From Chryseobacterium tagetis (GTDB taxonomy: Bacteria > Bacteroidota > Bacteroidia > Flavobacteriales > Weeksellaceae), in assembly GCF_016735585.2 (NCBI RefSeq), contig NZ_JAERSE020000001.1:310001-374000 (forward strand): DNA of 64,000 bases, in the 5' to 3' direction. The translations under genes were made by a program, and so were the position numbers. The notes under the pieces were generated by a model that was not told the origin of the DNA, searched no databases, and saw only the letters and a list, made by a program, of their open reading frames with translations. Shown piece by piece: positions 15,003 through 24,220 of this stretch. Position 1 is the first letter of the stretch. Each line of letters begins with the position of its first letter.

Positions 15003-17594
15003 TTACATTGGTCCTCCTTGCTGATCGTCTCCTGTTGCATTGGAGTTGATGTCTTTCTTTCTTTTAGCTTGCTCAATTTTCTCACCTTGCTTAAATCTGT
15101 AAGTTAAAGAAATAGAGAATTGTCTTGGTTGCCATTGCATATAGTTTCTACGGGTATAATCACTACTATAGCTGTATATCTCTCTACTTCTTGTATTGAA
15201 GATATCTTGAATATTGAAAGAAATGGTTCCGTCTCCTTTCCATATTGTTTTTGATGCTCCTAAATTTAAAGCATACATATCTTTAGTATCCTGGTTTGCC
15301 GATTTTTGCGCTCCTCTATAGAATCCTTGTAACTGGAAGCTGAATGTTTTATCTATTTTAAATGTAGTATTTAATCTAGCTCTTGTAGAAACGCCACTCC
15401 CTGTGAAATCCATACTGCCAATGCCAGGATTACCACTTTTATCAATCATGTCATAATAAGCAATACCTGAAGTTTTGTACCCAAATACATCCAGACTACC
15501 CATTAGTTTTAACCATGCAAAAGGATCATATGTGAAGTTTAAATCTAAACCATAACGATCGTCATTTCCTAGGTTAATTGGTTTTGTGAAGAAATCGGCA
15601 GTTCTTTCGTCTTTTCTATATACTAACATTTTATTGTCATCAGTTGAATGACGATAATAAAGAGTAGGATTGACCGTGAATTTTCTTTTAGAAATATTAT
15701 AACCAAGTTCAAAAGAATCTACGTATGACGGATTAAGATTAATATTTCCTTCAAAAACATTTTGTCTGTTTGAATAATTAGAATAAGGTACCATGAAGAA
15801 AGAACGAGGTCTGTCTATTCTACGTGAGTAGTTTAGTAATATTTGATTATCTTTGGTTACATCATAGCTTAAGTAAACACTAGGGAATAAATTATTGTAG
15901 TTCTTAGTAGTGTTGATAGCTGGATCGCCTCCTTTATTTTGATAATCTATTTTAATGTTAGATTGCTCGTCTCTTAGGCCTAATTGATACCCGAAATTAC
16001 CAATTTTACTTTTGAATTGTAAATAAAATGCATTAAACATTTCTTTATAAACAGTAGAATTGTTATAATATCCAATAACTGGGTCTTGTACAGTACTTGT
16101 TACAACGCTTGTATAGTCATTATTATTATTATCGATACGGTAGCCAGCTTCCAATTTCGAGTTTTCTCCTATTGGTAATTCATAATCTATCTTTCCGATT
16201 AGTGTTTTATTAGTGGAGTTTCTATCCGATACATCATCACGGACAAAATTAGAATCTAAATATTCTGCAATATTAGAATTGTTGTTACTTTTATTGCTTT
16301 GTAAACTTAAAGATAATGAAATATTTTGTCCTTTGTCATCAAATTTATGATCTAGACCAAAGTCACCCTGAAATGCTAAATTATTATTGATTCCATTAGA
16401 ATTTCTTTGCATTAATGATCTTAGTGGTTGCCATGCATTAGCAGTTGGTGAATACCTGAAAAAATCATCAATAGAATTTAATTTTTCATTAGAATCACCA
16501 TCAAAAGTTCTCACCATACCAGAAAGGTTCACTGACGTTTTATCTGAGATATCATATACAAAACCTGCTGTGGCATTGTAATTTTTACTATAGCTTTTGT
16601 TTTTGGAATCCTGAGACTGATATGTTGGTATATCCTGAGGTTGTGTAAATGTTGGTGAAGTAGGATCTATATTATTTGGTAAAATAATATTATGATACGT
16701 TGTTTCAGTTTCATTCTTATTTTGATTTTCAGTATAACCGCCTCCACCATTTAGGAACCAAGTCATTTTATTTTTTCTCCAGCTTAGATTGGCATTAAGG
16801 CTGGTTCTTGGAAAATAGCCAAGAGTACCAACAACACTACCATTAAAGCCTACTTTTTTACTTTTTTTAAGAATGATATTAAGAATACCAGAAGTTCCGC
16901 TTGCTTCAAATTTTGAAGAGGGATTGGTGATAACCTCAATTTTTTCTATCTGATCAGCAGGAATACTTTGTAAAGCATTAGCTCCATCATCAATTCCAAG
17001 AAGCGATGATGGTTTCCCGTTGATTAAAAACTTTACATTCGAACTTCCTCTCATAGAAACTGTACCATCAGTATCTACTGAAACAGAAGGTACATTAGAA
17101 AGAACATCTTGAAGGCTTCCTCCTTTGCTGATGATGTCTTGAGACGGATCATATGTTTTTTTGTCAAGCTCTACTTTATAAGGTTTTGTAGACTGAGCAG
17201 TAATAACAACTGCCTGAATGTCTCCAGTTTTTATATTGGTTGCGCTTTTTTCCGGCTCGATAGATAAAGCTCCTATATTTCCGGCTGCTGCAATCTGCTT
17301 ATTGATAACACTTTTTTTGTAATCAATGGCTTCTACAGTAATATCATAATTACCAGGAGTAATATCAAGTTTATATTGACCTTTTTCGTCTGTAAGAGCA
17401 GCATCGCTGAGAAGTTTGCTTGTTTTGTTACTGTAAGTAACTGAAGCATAAGGGACAGGCTGGTTGTTTTTATTAACAACAGTTCCTGAAATACCTACTT
17501 TTTCCTGTCCAAAAGCAAATGCAGCGGCAGAAAGTACAAAAGTAAGCCCTAAGGTTTTTTTAGTGAAAATGTTAATGATTTCCGTCTGATTCAT
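15003..17594 (-). CDS. TonB-dependent outer-membrane receptor (OMP_b-brl_3 type)
   Basis: After a signal peptide (to FAFGQ, about residue 30) comes a carboxypeptidase-regulatory-like beta domain (GISGTVVNKNNQPVPYAS, about 34-115). Next is a plug domain containing VLSNVPSVSVDTDGTVSMRG and VITNPSSKFEASG (about 160-245), then a large beta-barrel. The C-terminal barrel ends in ISLTYRF followed by a polar Lys/Gln/Gly tail of about 30 residues, which is unusual since most such barrels end on an aromatic residue. The substrate is unknown: there is no adjacent SusD-like lipoprotein, so a SusC role is unlikely. Confidence 0.92.
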   Translation of the reverse strand: MNQTEIINIFTKKTLGLTFVLSAAAFAFGQEKVGISGTVVNKNNQPVPYASVTYSNKTSKLLSDAALTDEKGQYKLDITPGNYDITVEAIDYKKSVINKQIAAAGNIGALSIEPEKSATNIKTGDIQAVVITAQSTKPYKVELDKKTYDPSQDIISKGGSLQDVLSNVPSVSVDTDGTVSMRGSSNVKFLINGKPSSLLGIDDGANALQSIPADQIEKIEVITNPSSKFEASGTSGILNIILKKSKKVGFNGSVVGTLGYFPRTSLNANLSWRKNKMTWFLNGGGGYTENQNKNETETTYHNIILPNNIDPTSPTFTQPQDIPTYQSQDSKNKSYSKNYNATAGFVYDISDKTSVNLSGMVRTFDGDSNEKLNSIDDFFRYSPTANAWQPLRSLMQRNSNGINNNLAFQGDFGLDHKFDDKGQNISLSLSLQSNKSNNNSNIAEYLDSNFVRDDVSDRNSTNKTLIGKIDYELPIGENSKLEAGYRIDNNNNDYTSVVTSTVQDPVIGYYNNSTVYKEMFNAFYLQFKSKIGNFGYQLGLRDEQSNIKIDYQNKGGDPAINTTKNYNNLFPSVYLSYDVTKDNQILLNYSRRIDRPRSFFMVPYSNYSNRQNVFEGNINLNPSYVDSFELGYNISKRKFTVNPTLYYRHSTDDNKMLVYRKDERTADFFTKPINLGNDDRYGLDLNFTYDPFAWLKLMGSLDVFGYKTSGIAYYDMIDKSGNPGIGSMDFTGSGVSTRARLNTTFKIDKTFSFQLQGFYRGAQKSANQDTKDMYALNLGASKTIWKGDGTISFNIQDIFNTRSREIYSYSSDYTRRNYMQWQPRQFSISLTYRFKQGEKIEQAKRKKDINSNATGDDQQGGPM

Positions 17595-17762
17595 AACGTT
17601 TTTTTTATAGTAAAATCGTGAAAGATTTGTCTTAATATTGTGAAATTATTAATTGCTTAAAATATCAAAATACTAAGGTTGTTTATTATTTGTAATGTAT
17701 ATGTCGCGTTTTTTAGCTAAATGTTAATTGTTGATTTGTTAAAATAAAGTTAAAATTATTTT

Positions 17763-18788
17763 TTATTTGATATTGTTTGAATTTAGCCAGTCCTGATAAG
17801 CTTTTGCGTTAATAGCATGTTCTTCTGCACTCGCTGTGAACTTATGATATCCGGGTCTTGAGGGATCGGCACACATAAAAATATAATTGTTGTTTTCAGC
17901 ATTCAGAACTGCATCAACAGAATTTTTATTTACCACGCAGATCGGTCCCGGAGGAATGCCTTTGTTGGCGTAAGTATTATATGGGGAAGGAGTTGACAAA
18001 TATTTGTAAAAAACCCTTTTAATAGATTCTTTAAAGTTGGTTTGCTTATTAATAGCATAGATCACGGTAGGATCAGACTGAAGTTTCATCCCTTTTCTGT
18101 AACGGTTAAGATACAATCCTGCAATCGTTTTCATTTCGTCGTTTTTACCACCAGATTCTTTATAAACAATAGAAGCCAAAGCGTATATTTGATCCCTTGT
18201 TAAACCTGATTGTTGTTCTTTTGCTTTTCTCTCACTGTTCCAAAACTCATTATATTGGTCATCAAACTTTTTGAAAAACTCTTGGGGAGTTACGGTCCAA
18301 AAAAAATTGTAGGTATCAATGAAAAAGTATTTTTTAAGATCTTCAGCATTATTATAGCCCTTTTCTACTGCAACAGTATTCAGTTCATTTACAAACTGTA
18401 ACGAATCCAGTTCTGTTTTTTTAGATACTTTACCTATCATTTGGTAAACATCTCCAAAATCACCGATTCTAAAACTGTTTTCTGCCTGATTTCCGGCTTT
18501 TATCATATTGATAAGTTTGGAGTTTCCCATTCCTTTTTGAAAATGGTAACGACCGGGTTTAAAATATTTCTCAAGATCTTTTTCTTTTGCTACGGCTTCG
18601 AAAGCTTCTTTGTTATCAACATATTTTGCTGCAGAATCTAAGATCTGTTTAAAATTAGCCTTGTGAGGAACCAAAACATATCCGTCTTTTTCGATATTGT
18701 TTCCGTAATATTTTTTATAAAATCTAAATCCAAAAAATCCGCCTACTACAACTACAAGCAGGATGATGAGAAGAATTGCTTTTTTCAT
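17763..18788 (-). CDS. mltG: Endolytic murein transglycosylase MltG
   Basis: A single N-terminal membrane segment (about 3-22) anchors a periplasmic YceG-like domain. Diagnostic stretches are ASIVYKESGG with the catalytic Glu, LQSDPTVIYAI, and SPYNTYANKGIPPGPICV; the C-terminus has MCADPSRPGYHKF. The enzyme cleaves nascent glycan strands in the inner membrane and sets their length. At 341 residues it is normal. It follows dapF by 28 bp, so a precursor-synthesis gene and a wall-processing gene are probably cotranscribed. Confidence 0.94.
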   Translation of the reverse strand: MKKAILLIILLVVVVGGFFGFRFYKKYYGNNIEKDGYVLVPHKANFKQILDSAAKYVDNKEAFEAVAKEKDLEKYFKPGRYHFQKGMGNSKLINMIKAGNQAENSFRIGDFGDVYQMIGKVSKKTELDSLQFVNELNTVAVEKGYNNAEDLKKYFFIDTYNFFWTVTPQEFFKKFDDQYNEFWNSERKAKEQQSGLTRDQIYALASIVYKESGGKNDEMKTIAGLYLNRYRKGMKLQSDPTVIYAINKQTNFKESIKRVFYKYLSTPSPYNTYANKGIPPGPICVVNKNSVDAVLNAENNNYIFMCADPSRPGYHKFTASAEEHAINAKAYQDWLNSNNIK

Positions 18789-18816
18789 TTAAATGGTAAT
18801 TAAAGTTTTTTTGTTT

Positions 18817-19584
18817 TTAAATAAGATCTACTTTTCCTCTAAAAACCTGTTTTGCGGGACCTTCCAGCCAAATATTCTGAAAAGAATTTCCGCTTTTTTC
18901 AGCATAAACCTTAAGATTTCCTCCCAGGGTTTTAACTTTTACAGAGATTAGATTGTTATTTTGTAAAAAAGTTAAAGCAGAAGCTGTAACTCCTGTTCCG
19001 CAACTATAAGTTTCATCCTCAACGCCTCGTTCATAGGTTCTTACGAAAATTTCGTCATCAGAAATTTTTTCCACAAAGTTGACATTGATTCCTTTTTCCT
19101 TATAGTTTTCAGAATTTCTGATCCCGTTTCCGTGAGCAAAAACCTCATAATTGATGATATCTTCAACATATTTTACGTAATGTGGCGAACCGGTATCCAT
19201 TACTGTGTCTTCTCCATCATTGGAAATGGTATTAACATCAGACATTTTCAGTTTTACGATTCCGTTGTGGATTTCTGCCTCATGTTCTCCATCAATAGCC
19301 ATAAACTTACATTTACCCTCAAAAATGTCCAAAAAAAATGAAAAAGCAACTGAACAACGGGCTCCGTTTCCGCAGAAACTTTTTGAACCGTCTGAATTAT
19401 AATAATCAACCTCAAAATCATATCCTTCAACAGCATTGATTTTAATAAGTCCGTCCGCACCGATTCCGAAACGGCGGTCACAAAGTTTTTGAATATTCTC
19501 AATTGAAAGATCATTCCATTCACCGGAACGGTTGTCTATCATTACAAAATCGTTTCCTGTGCCTTGATATTTATAAAAATCCAT
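18817..19584 (-). CDS. dapF: Diaminopimelate epimerase
   Basis: This enzyme converts LL- to meso-diaminopimelate for lysine and peptidoglycan synthesis. The two catalytic cysteines are Cys71 (SFCGNGARC) and Cys195 (YSCGTGVTAS). The N-terminal GTGNDFVMID is also diagnostic. At 255 residues it is close to the usual length. It is probably the first gene of a dapF-mltG transcript, and a TAATTTTG box lies about 25 nt before the ATG. Confidence 0.96.
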   Translation of the reverse strand: MDFYKYQGTGNDFVMIDNRSGEWNDLSIENIQKLCDRRFGIGADGLIKINAVEGYDFEVDYYNSDGSKSFCGNGARCSVAFSFFLDIFEGKCKFMAIDGEHEAEIHNGIVKLKMSDVNTISNDGEDTVMDTGSPHYVKYVEDIINYEVFAHGNGIRNSENYKEKGINVNFVEKISDDEIFVRTYERGVEDETYSCGTGVTASALTFLQNNNLISVKVKTLGGNLKVYAEKSGNSFQNIWLEGPAKQVFRGKVDLI

Positions 19585-19609
19585 AGGTATTTGTCTAAAT
19601 TTGAACTTG

Positions 19610-19617
19610 CAAAATTA
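19610..19617 (-). promoter_or_regulatory. TANNTTTG -7 promoter element (dapF)
   Basis: TAATTTTG on the minus strand, 25 nt upstream of the dapF ATG and downstream of the terminator of the preceding gene. Confidence 0.42.
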
Positions 19618-19630
19618 CTATAATTAATAC

Positions 19631-19660
19631 AAAAAACGAACAGTGTTAGCTGTTCGTTTT
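19631..19660 (-). terminator. Intrinsic terminator
   Basis: The 11-bp stem AAAACGAACAG / CTGTTCGTTTT with a 6-nt loop has a T-run on the minus strand. It follows the Gly/Asn/Tyr-rich lipoprotein gene and separates it from dapF. Confidence 0.82.
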
Positions 19661-19676
19661 CTTATTTATAATCGTT

Positions 19677-20288
19677 TTATCTAAACCCGCCGCCGCTTCT
19701 GTTAGGAGTGTTGTTCTGCTGCGAGTTATTCTGTTGGCTGCTGCTTTCTGAATTGTTTCTGAAACCGCCGTTCGAACTGTTGTTGTTCGAATTATTATTG
19801 TAATTGGAAGTATTGTTTCTAAAGCCTCCCTGATTGTTGTTGTTCTGGTTCTGGTTTCCTTGATTGTTCTGATTACTCGGATTTCTAAAACCGTTATTAG
19901 GTCTTTGACCACCTTGGTTGTTTTGTCCGTTATTCGGTCTGTAGCCACCGTTTGAATTTCCATCATTCACACCACCTCTAAAACCGTTATTAGGTCTTTG
20001 TGATGTGTTTGTTGTTCTTCTTTCTACATATACTTTTCTTCTGGAATTATTATAATTGTAATAATAATAAGGCATTCCGTTGTCGTAGTAATACGTATAG
20101 TCGTTTCGGTAGTAATATCCGTCATTTCCCCAATATCCTCCGTTGCCATAATATCCGCTTGGAGCATAGTAATATCCGTTATTATAATATGGGTCTCCAT
20201 ATCCGTATCCAGCATCTGAGTATACTGCACAAGAAGTAAGACTGCTCATAATGAAAATACCCAACGCTATTTTAAATAAATTTTTCAT
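19677..20288 (-). CDS. Gly/Asn/Tyr-rich lipoprotein, low complexity
   Basis: The lipobox LTSC with Cys at residue 20 indicates a lipoprotein. The mature chain is almost entirely low complexity: a Tyr/Gly-rich first half (YGYGDPYYNNGYYY), a short basic bridge (RRKVYVERRT), then Asn/Gln/Gly-rich sequence with repeated RPNNGFR and GGFRN units up to the C-terminus. Such composition suggests an intrinsically disordered or sticky surface protein; no enzymatic function is expected. It starts 4 bp after pnuC, so it is co-transcribed, though a functional link is not obvious. Confidence 0.75.
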   Translation of the reverse strand: MKNLFKIALGIFIMSSLTSCAVYSDAGYGYGDPYYNNGYYYAPSGYYGNGGYWGNDGYYYRNDYTYYYDNGMPYYYYNYNNSRRKVYVERRTTNTSQRPNNGFRGGVNDGNSNGGYRPNNGQNNQGGQRPNNGFRNPSNQNNQGNQNQNNNNQGGFRNNTSNYNNNSNNNSSNGGFRNNSESSSQQNNSQQNNTPNRSGGGFR

Positions 20289-20292
20289 GACT

Positions 20293-20964
20293 TTATTGTA
20301 CTTTTTTTTCTTTATAACTTTTTTTCCAATTGAGGTATCCTAAGATAGCCAATATAGTAAATACCAAATATTGAACCGAAGTGATTCCGAGACCTTTATA
20401 AATCATCATAGGCATACAAATAAAATCCCCGATGATCCAGAAAACCCAATTTTCAATACGTCTTTTAGCCATAAACCACATTCCGACCAAAAATATAGAT
20501 GTAGTTATAATGTCCAGCTTATTGCCCCAATCTAAATGATATAATCCAAGATCTGTGCCTTTCATGGAAAAATGGTTATCTATATAAGGTTTATAGTAAT
20601 ATATGGTAGTTACTAAAATCAAACTTAATACAAAAAGTATACTTCCGTAGATCCATTCTTTTCTGGAAGCCCAGGTTACTTCTACGTGAACGTGGTCTTC
20701 AGCATTTTTTGCCCATAATACCCATCCGTAAATACTCATTACCGTATAATAAACGTTAATCATACAGTCTCCTAATAATCCAAAATTGAAAAGGATGTAA
20801 ACATAGATTAAAGTAGAAATAATTCCGGTAGGATAGACCCAGATGTTTTTTTTGATCGAAAAATATACACTAAGGATTCCAAATACACTAGCAAAGGCTT
20901 CCAGGAAAATTTGGAAAGAAGTGTAGGTTTCATAGGGTTTTATGAAAAGATCATATAAATTCAT
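20293..20964 (-). CDS. pnuC: Nicotinamide riboside/mononucleotide transporter PnuC
   Basis: This inner-membrane carrier has about seven hydrophobic segments. Diagnostic parts include NIWVYPTGIISTLIYVYILF, YTVMSIYGWVLWAK and the C-terminal GDFICMPMMIYKGLGITS. PnuC moves nicotinamide riboside across the inner membrane for NAD salvage. The ATG at 20964 (MNLYDLF) is chosen over an upstream GTG- or TTG-type start because a TATTTTTG box ends 5 nt before it. It is followed 4 bp later by a lipoprotein gene. I saw no riboswitch-like leader: there is essentially no 5' UTR if the box is real. Confidence 0.9.
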   Translation of the reverse strand: MNLYDLFIKPYETYTSFQIFLEAFASVFGILSVYFSIKKNIWVYPTGIISTLIYVYILFNFGLLGDCMINVYYTVMSIYGWVLWAKNAEDHVHVEVTWASRKEWIYGSILFVLSLILVTTIYYYKPYIDNHFSMKGTDLGLYHLDWGNKLDIITTSIFLVGMWFMAKRRIENWVFWIIGDFICMPMMIYKGLGITSVQYLVFTILAILGYLNWKKSYKEKKVQ

Positions 20965-20969
20965 GACGC

Positions 20970-20977
20970 CAAAAATA
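20970..20977 (-). promoter_or_regulatory. TANNTTTG -7 promoter element (pnuC)
   Basis: TATTTTTG on the minus strand, 5 nt before the pnuC ATG. It implies a leaderless mRNA. No matching -33 box is seen. Confidence 0.4.
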
Positions 20978-21129
20978 AACAAAAAATAAGAGAAGTGAAA
21001 ATGAATTAAATGTAGTGGTAATCAGTTTTTTAGAAGTGATTATTTAAAATTAATGATGAAAAAGTGCTAATAAACGTTAAGGTCTCTAAATTTTTTATAT
21101 TTTCGTAAATCTTTAATAAATAGTAAAAT

Positions 21130-22650
21130 ATGTCAAAAATCTGGACGAAAAAGCCGATGAGTGCTTTTGAGAATGATGTTAAAAGTAGTCAGCTTAAAAG
21201 GGTACTTGGTAAATGGAGTCTTACAGCTATCGGAATCGGAGCGATCATTGGGGGCGGAATTTTCGTGTTAACAGGTACAGGTGCTTATTATCATGCAGGA
21301 CCTGCATTGGCGCTTTCCTTTATTATTGCGGGGATTGCGTGTGTTTTCGCTGCTTTATGTTATTCTGAATTTGCTTCTATTCTCCCTGTAGAAGGTTCTG
21401 CTTATGCTTATGCTTACGGTACTGTGGGAGAAATTTTCGCATGGATTATCGGTTGGGGACTTATCCTTGAATATGCAATGGGATCTATGACGGTAGCAGT
21501 TTCCTGGTCCGGATACTTTAATAAATTATTAAAAATGTTTGGCCTTCATCTTCCGGATTACCTTACTTCGGATCCAGCAAGTTACGCAGGAGAAGGTTTT
21601 TCAATGAATTTACCTGCTTTCGTAATCGTTTTGGTTGTAATTTCTTTGTTAATTAAAGGAACTAAAGAAGCTGCAAAAGCCAATAACCTTATTGTAATCA
21701 TGAAAGTTTCGGCGGTTATATTTGTAATTATTGCAGGGGCTTTCTTTATTAATGCTGATAACTGGAATCCGTTTATTCCTGCCGCGACCATGGTGAAAGA
21801 AGGCGAGACTATGAAAGAAGCCTACGGAATTCAAGGGGTTATTTCCGGAGCAGCAGCGATATTCTTTGCCTATGTAGGGTTTGATGCGGTTTCTACGCAA
21901 GCTGGAGAAGCGATTAATCCTAAAAAAGATGTGCCATTTGCGATTATTGTTTCACTTTTGGTGTGTACAGTATTGTATATTTTAGTTTCATTGGTTCTTA
22001 CAGGGATGATGCATTATACAGACTTTAATCCTCAAGGGAAATTCCCGGATGCTATTAAAGCTCCTGTAGCCTATGCATTTGAAATTGCAGGACAGGGATG
22101 GGCTGGATATATCATCACGATTGCAGCAACTGTAGGTTTGATTTCTGTATTGATGGTAATGATTATGGGACAGTCAAGAATTTTCTTAGGAATGTCTAAA
22201 GACGGATTAATTCCTAAAATGTTCAGCGATGTACACCCGGTAAGAAAAACGCCTGCAAAAAGTTTAATGCTTTTAGGAATTGTAATTGCTACAATAGCTT
22301 CATTAACGCCGATCAGTAAATTAGCAGATATGACAAGTTTCGGAACTTTATTTGCCTTTACTATGGTATGTGTAGCGGTTTGGATTTTAAGAAAAAGAGA
22401 ACCGAATTTGCCAAGAAACTTCAAAGTTCCTGCATTGCCTGTAATTGCAACATTGGGAATTTGTATCAATGTGTATTTGATCTGGAACTTAAGCCACGAA
22501 GCGAAATTATTATCAACGGCATGGTTAGCTTTAGGGGTAATTATCTATTTTGCGTACAGTCTTAGACATTCTAAACTTCACAAAGTAGGATACGGGGAAA
22601 CCTTCAAAGCTGAGCAGGAGCCTTTACAAAAACCTGACTTAGATTTATAA
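21130..22650 (+). CDS. APC-superfamily amino-acid permease (cationic amino-acid type)
   Basis: At 506 residues with about 12-14 hydrophobic segments, this inner-membrane carrier shows the family start WSLTAIGIGAIIGGGIFVLTG (in part), where unwound helix 1 binds the amino-acid carboxylate. It continues with YSEFASILPVEGSAYAYAYG and GFDAVSTQAGEAINPKKDVP, matching the CAT/YfnA-like group. It probably imports amino acids by proton symport. The gene stands alone, ends with a terminator, and substrate specificity is not readable from sequence. Confidence 0.9.
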   Translation: MSKIWTKKPMSAFENDVKSSQLKRVLGKWSLTAIGIGAIIGGGIFVLTGTGAYYHAGPALALSFIIAGIACVFAALCYSEFASILPVEGSAYAYAYGTVGEIFAWIIGWGLILEYAMGSMTVAVSWSGYFNKLLKMFGLHLPDYLTSDPASYAGEGFSMNLPAFVIVLVVISLLIKGTKEAAKANNLIVIMKVSAVIFVIIAGAFFINADNWNPFIPAATMVKEGETMKEAYGIQGVISGAAAIFFAYVGFDAVSTQAGEAINPKKDVPFAIIVSLLVCTVLYILVSLVLTGMMHYTDFNPQGKFPDAIKAPVAYAFEIAGQGWAGYIITIAATVGLISVLMVMIMGQSRIFLGMSKDGLIPKMFSDVHPVRKTPAKSLMLLGIVIATIASLTPISKLADMTSFGTLFAFTMVCVAVWILRKREPNLPRNFKVPALPVIATLGICINVYLIWNLSHEAKLLSTAWLALGVIIYFAYSLRHSKLHKVGYGETFKAEQEPLQKPDLDL

Positions 22651-22668
22651 AAAATTTAAAACGATACA

Positions 22669-22698
22669 AATCCACAGATTCTTCTGTGGATTTTTTAT
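22669..22698 (+). terminator. Intrinsic terminator after permease gene
   Basis: AAATCCACAG pairs with CTGTGGATTT around a 5-nt loop, followed by a T-run. The same T-rich stretch contains the TATTTTTG box of the next gene. Confidence 0.82.
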
Positions 22699-22703
22699 TT
22701 TTG
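22696..22703 (+). promoter_or_regulatory. TANNTTTG -7 promoter element (beta-propeller gene)
   Basis: TATTTTTG, 5 nt before the ATG at 22709, overlapping the terminator's T-run. That overlap makes a chance match more likely here than elsewhere. Confidence 0.3.
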
Positions 22704-22708
22704 TTTCT

Positions 22709-23719
22709 ATGAAAAAAATCTTTCCCATTTTGTTTTCTTTTTTAGGAATTCTTTCGTTTTCTCAAGAGGTAAGTTTAGAAACTATATTCAGCGATAAGAT
22801 TAGCATCAGAGCGATTGAATTATATGATCATAAAATCTGGTACAGCGGAACAGATTCTAAGTTTGGTTTTGTTGATATAAACAATCCTCAGAATCAGAAA
22901 CAGATTAAGCTATCAGAAAAGAAATTACAATTCCGGACTTTGGCTCAGGACAAAAATTCTTTTTATGCTATTAATATCGAAAGTCCGGCCGAGTTTTTTA
23001 AGATTAATAAAAAAGATTTAACCTCTGAAATTATTTTTAGAGATACAATAAAAACGGCTTTCTATGATGCTTTACATTTTGTAAATAATGATTTAGCTTT
23101 TACTTTTAGCGATGCAGATAAAGAGAATCACCTTAAACTTGCTGTTTTTAAAAACGGAAAATGGAATAGCTTCAAGAATAACATTATTCTGAATGAAGGA
23201 GAAGCTGCTTTTGCGGCAAGTAATACTAATATTGCATCCACTAAAAAATATGTATGGATTGCAACCGGTGGAAAAGCCTCAAGAATTCTGAGAATGAATT
23301 TAAAAAATGAAAATATTGAAGTTTTCAAGACTCCATTTATACAGGGAGAATCTTCTCAGGGAATGTATTCGGTCGATTTTTCAGATGATAAATTTGGAAT
23401 TGCAGTCGGTGGAGATTATACAAAACAAGCTGACAACGTTAATAACATTGCCACTACAAATGACGGGGGAAAAACGTGGCAGGTTCAGGCAGCAGGTAAA
23501 AATGCAGGCTATACAACCTGTGTGAAAATAAAGCCGGGGTCTAAAGGCAAGGAAATCATTTCCGTGGGAGATCAGCATATCAGTTATTCCTCAGATTTTG
23601 GAAAAACATGGAAAAAGATTTCAGAGGAAAAAGGATTTTTCGTTTGTGAATGGATTGACGGAAATAATGTAGTTCTGGCAGGGAAGGATAAGATTTCGGT
23701 GATGAAAATAAAATTTTAA
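22709..23719 (+). CDS. Secreted beta-propeller protein with Asp-box (BNR/YCF48-like) repeats
   Basis: A signal peptide (to SFSQ, about residue 19) precedes repeated blades. The Asp-box signatures TNDGGKTWQVQ and SSDFGKTWKKI are in the C-terminal half; the N-terminal half has degenerate versions such as IWYSGTDSKFGFVD. Asp-box propellers of the YCF48 type act in assembly or as sugar or ligand-binding modules; no catalytic residues are evident. The stop is 3 bp before the next gene's ATG, so the two are translationally close. Confidence 0.82.
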   Translation: MKKIFPILFSFLGILSFSQEVSLETIFSDKISIRAIELYDHKIWYSGTDSKFGFVDINNPQNQKQIKLSEKKLQFRTLAQDKNSFYAINIESPAEFFKINKKDLTSEIIFRDTIKTAFYDALHFVNNDLAFTFSDADKENHLKLAVFKNGKWNSFKNNIILNEGEAAFAASNTNIASTKKYVWIATGGKASRILRMNLKNENIEVFKTPFIQGESSQGMYSVDFSDDKFGIAVGGDYTKQADNVNNIATTNDGGKTWQVQAAGKNAGYTTCVKIKPGSKGKEIISVGDQHISYSSDFGKTWKKISEEKGFFVCEWIDGNNVVLAGKDKISVMKIKF

Positions 23720-23722
23720 ACC

Positions 23723-24124
23723 ATGGAGACTGCCAAAAAATACAATTTGACTTTTTATGTTTCAGAATTGCCGTCTTTTACCAGAAGACCTGGTATTAGT
23801 GTTTCCCGTAATATTGATGGAAATTCGCTGAATTATGAAATCGCAAGTTTTTTAGGAAATAATGGATTAGAATTTATTGAAATTATTAAGGATGAAATTA
23901 ACTCTTTAGATTTCACTTATGAATTTAAAGGTTACAATATTTGGGGCTATTACGATGCAGAATATATGGAAATCAGAAATTATCCACCAAGTAAACCTGT
24001 TGCAATATTTAACACAGGCGGAACAGAGGTAATAGTGCCTGTTACAGATTTCTTAAAGATTCTGGAAGAGTGGAAAGTTTTTGTTGAATCTGTTCCTGAG
24101 CCTCATTGGCTGGATCAAAGATAA
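23723..24124 (+). CDS. Small cytosolic protein, unknown
   Basis: This 133-residue protein has no signal peptide or membrane segment. Its acidic middle contains EFIEIIKDEINSLDFTYEF, and the C-terminus has VPVTDFLKILEEWKVFVES followed by a Trp-containing tail. A beta-sheet core plus a final amphipathic helix ending in a W resembles several immunity-like or small house-keeping folds, but I cannot place it in a family. It starts 3 bp after the beta-propeller gene, implying cotranscription, although that neighbour is secreted and this one is cytosolic. Confidence 0.65.
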   Translation: METAKKYNLTFYVSELPSFTRRPGISVSRNIDGNSLNYEIASFLGNNGLEFIEIIKDEINSLDFTYEFKGYNIWGYYDAEYMEIRNYPPSKPVAIFNTGGTEVIVPVTDFLKILEEWKVFVESVPEPHWLDQR

Positions 24125-24198
24125 TGTAAATTCAAATTTTAAATCCTTACCATAGAGCATATCTTTCCAGGTAAAACCAATTCAACATTCTTTCAAAC

Positions 24199-24206
24199 TA
24201 ATTTTG
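24199..24206 (+). promoter_or_regulatory. TANNTTTG -7 promoter element (esterase gene)
   Basis: TAATTTTG, 14 nt before the ATG at 24221; no clear -33. Confidence 0.35.
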
Positions 24207-24220
24207 TTCAAAATTTCGGC

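Noticed and set aside
19646..20239. Extra frames overlapping the low-complexity lipoprotein gene
   Set aside because: They are side effects of the repetitive codons: Thr/Arg/Ile-rich and without starts or domains that make sense.
20978..21129. Riboswitch upstream of pnuC
   Set aside because: The putative -7 box ends 5 nt before the ATG, and no structured leader-like sequence is visible in the divergent gap.
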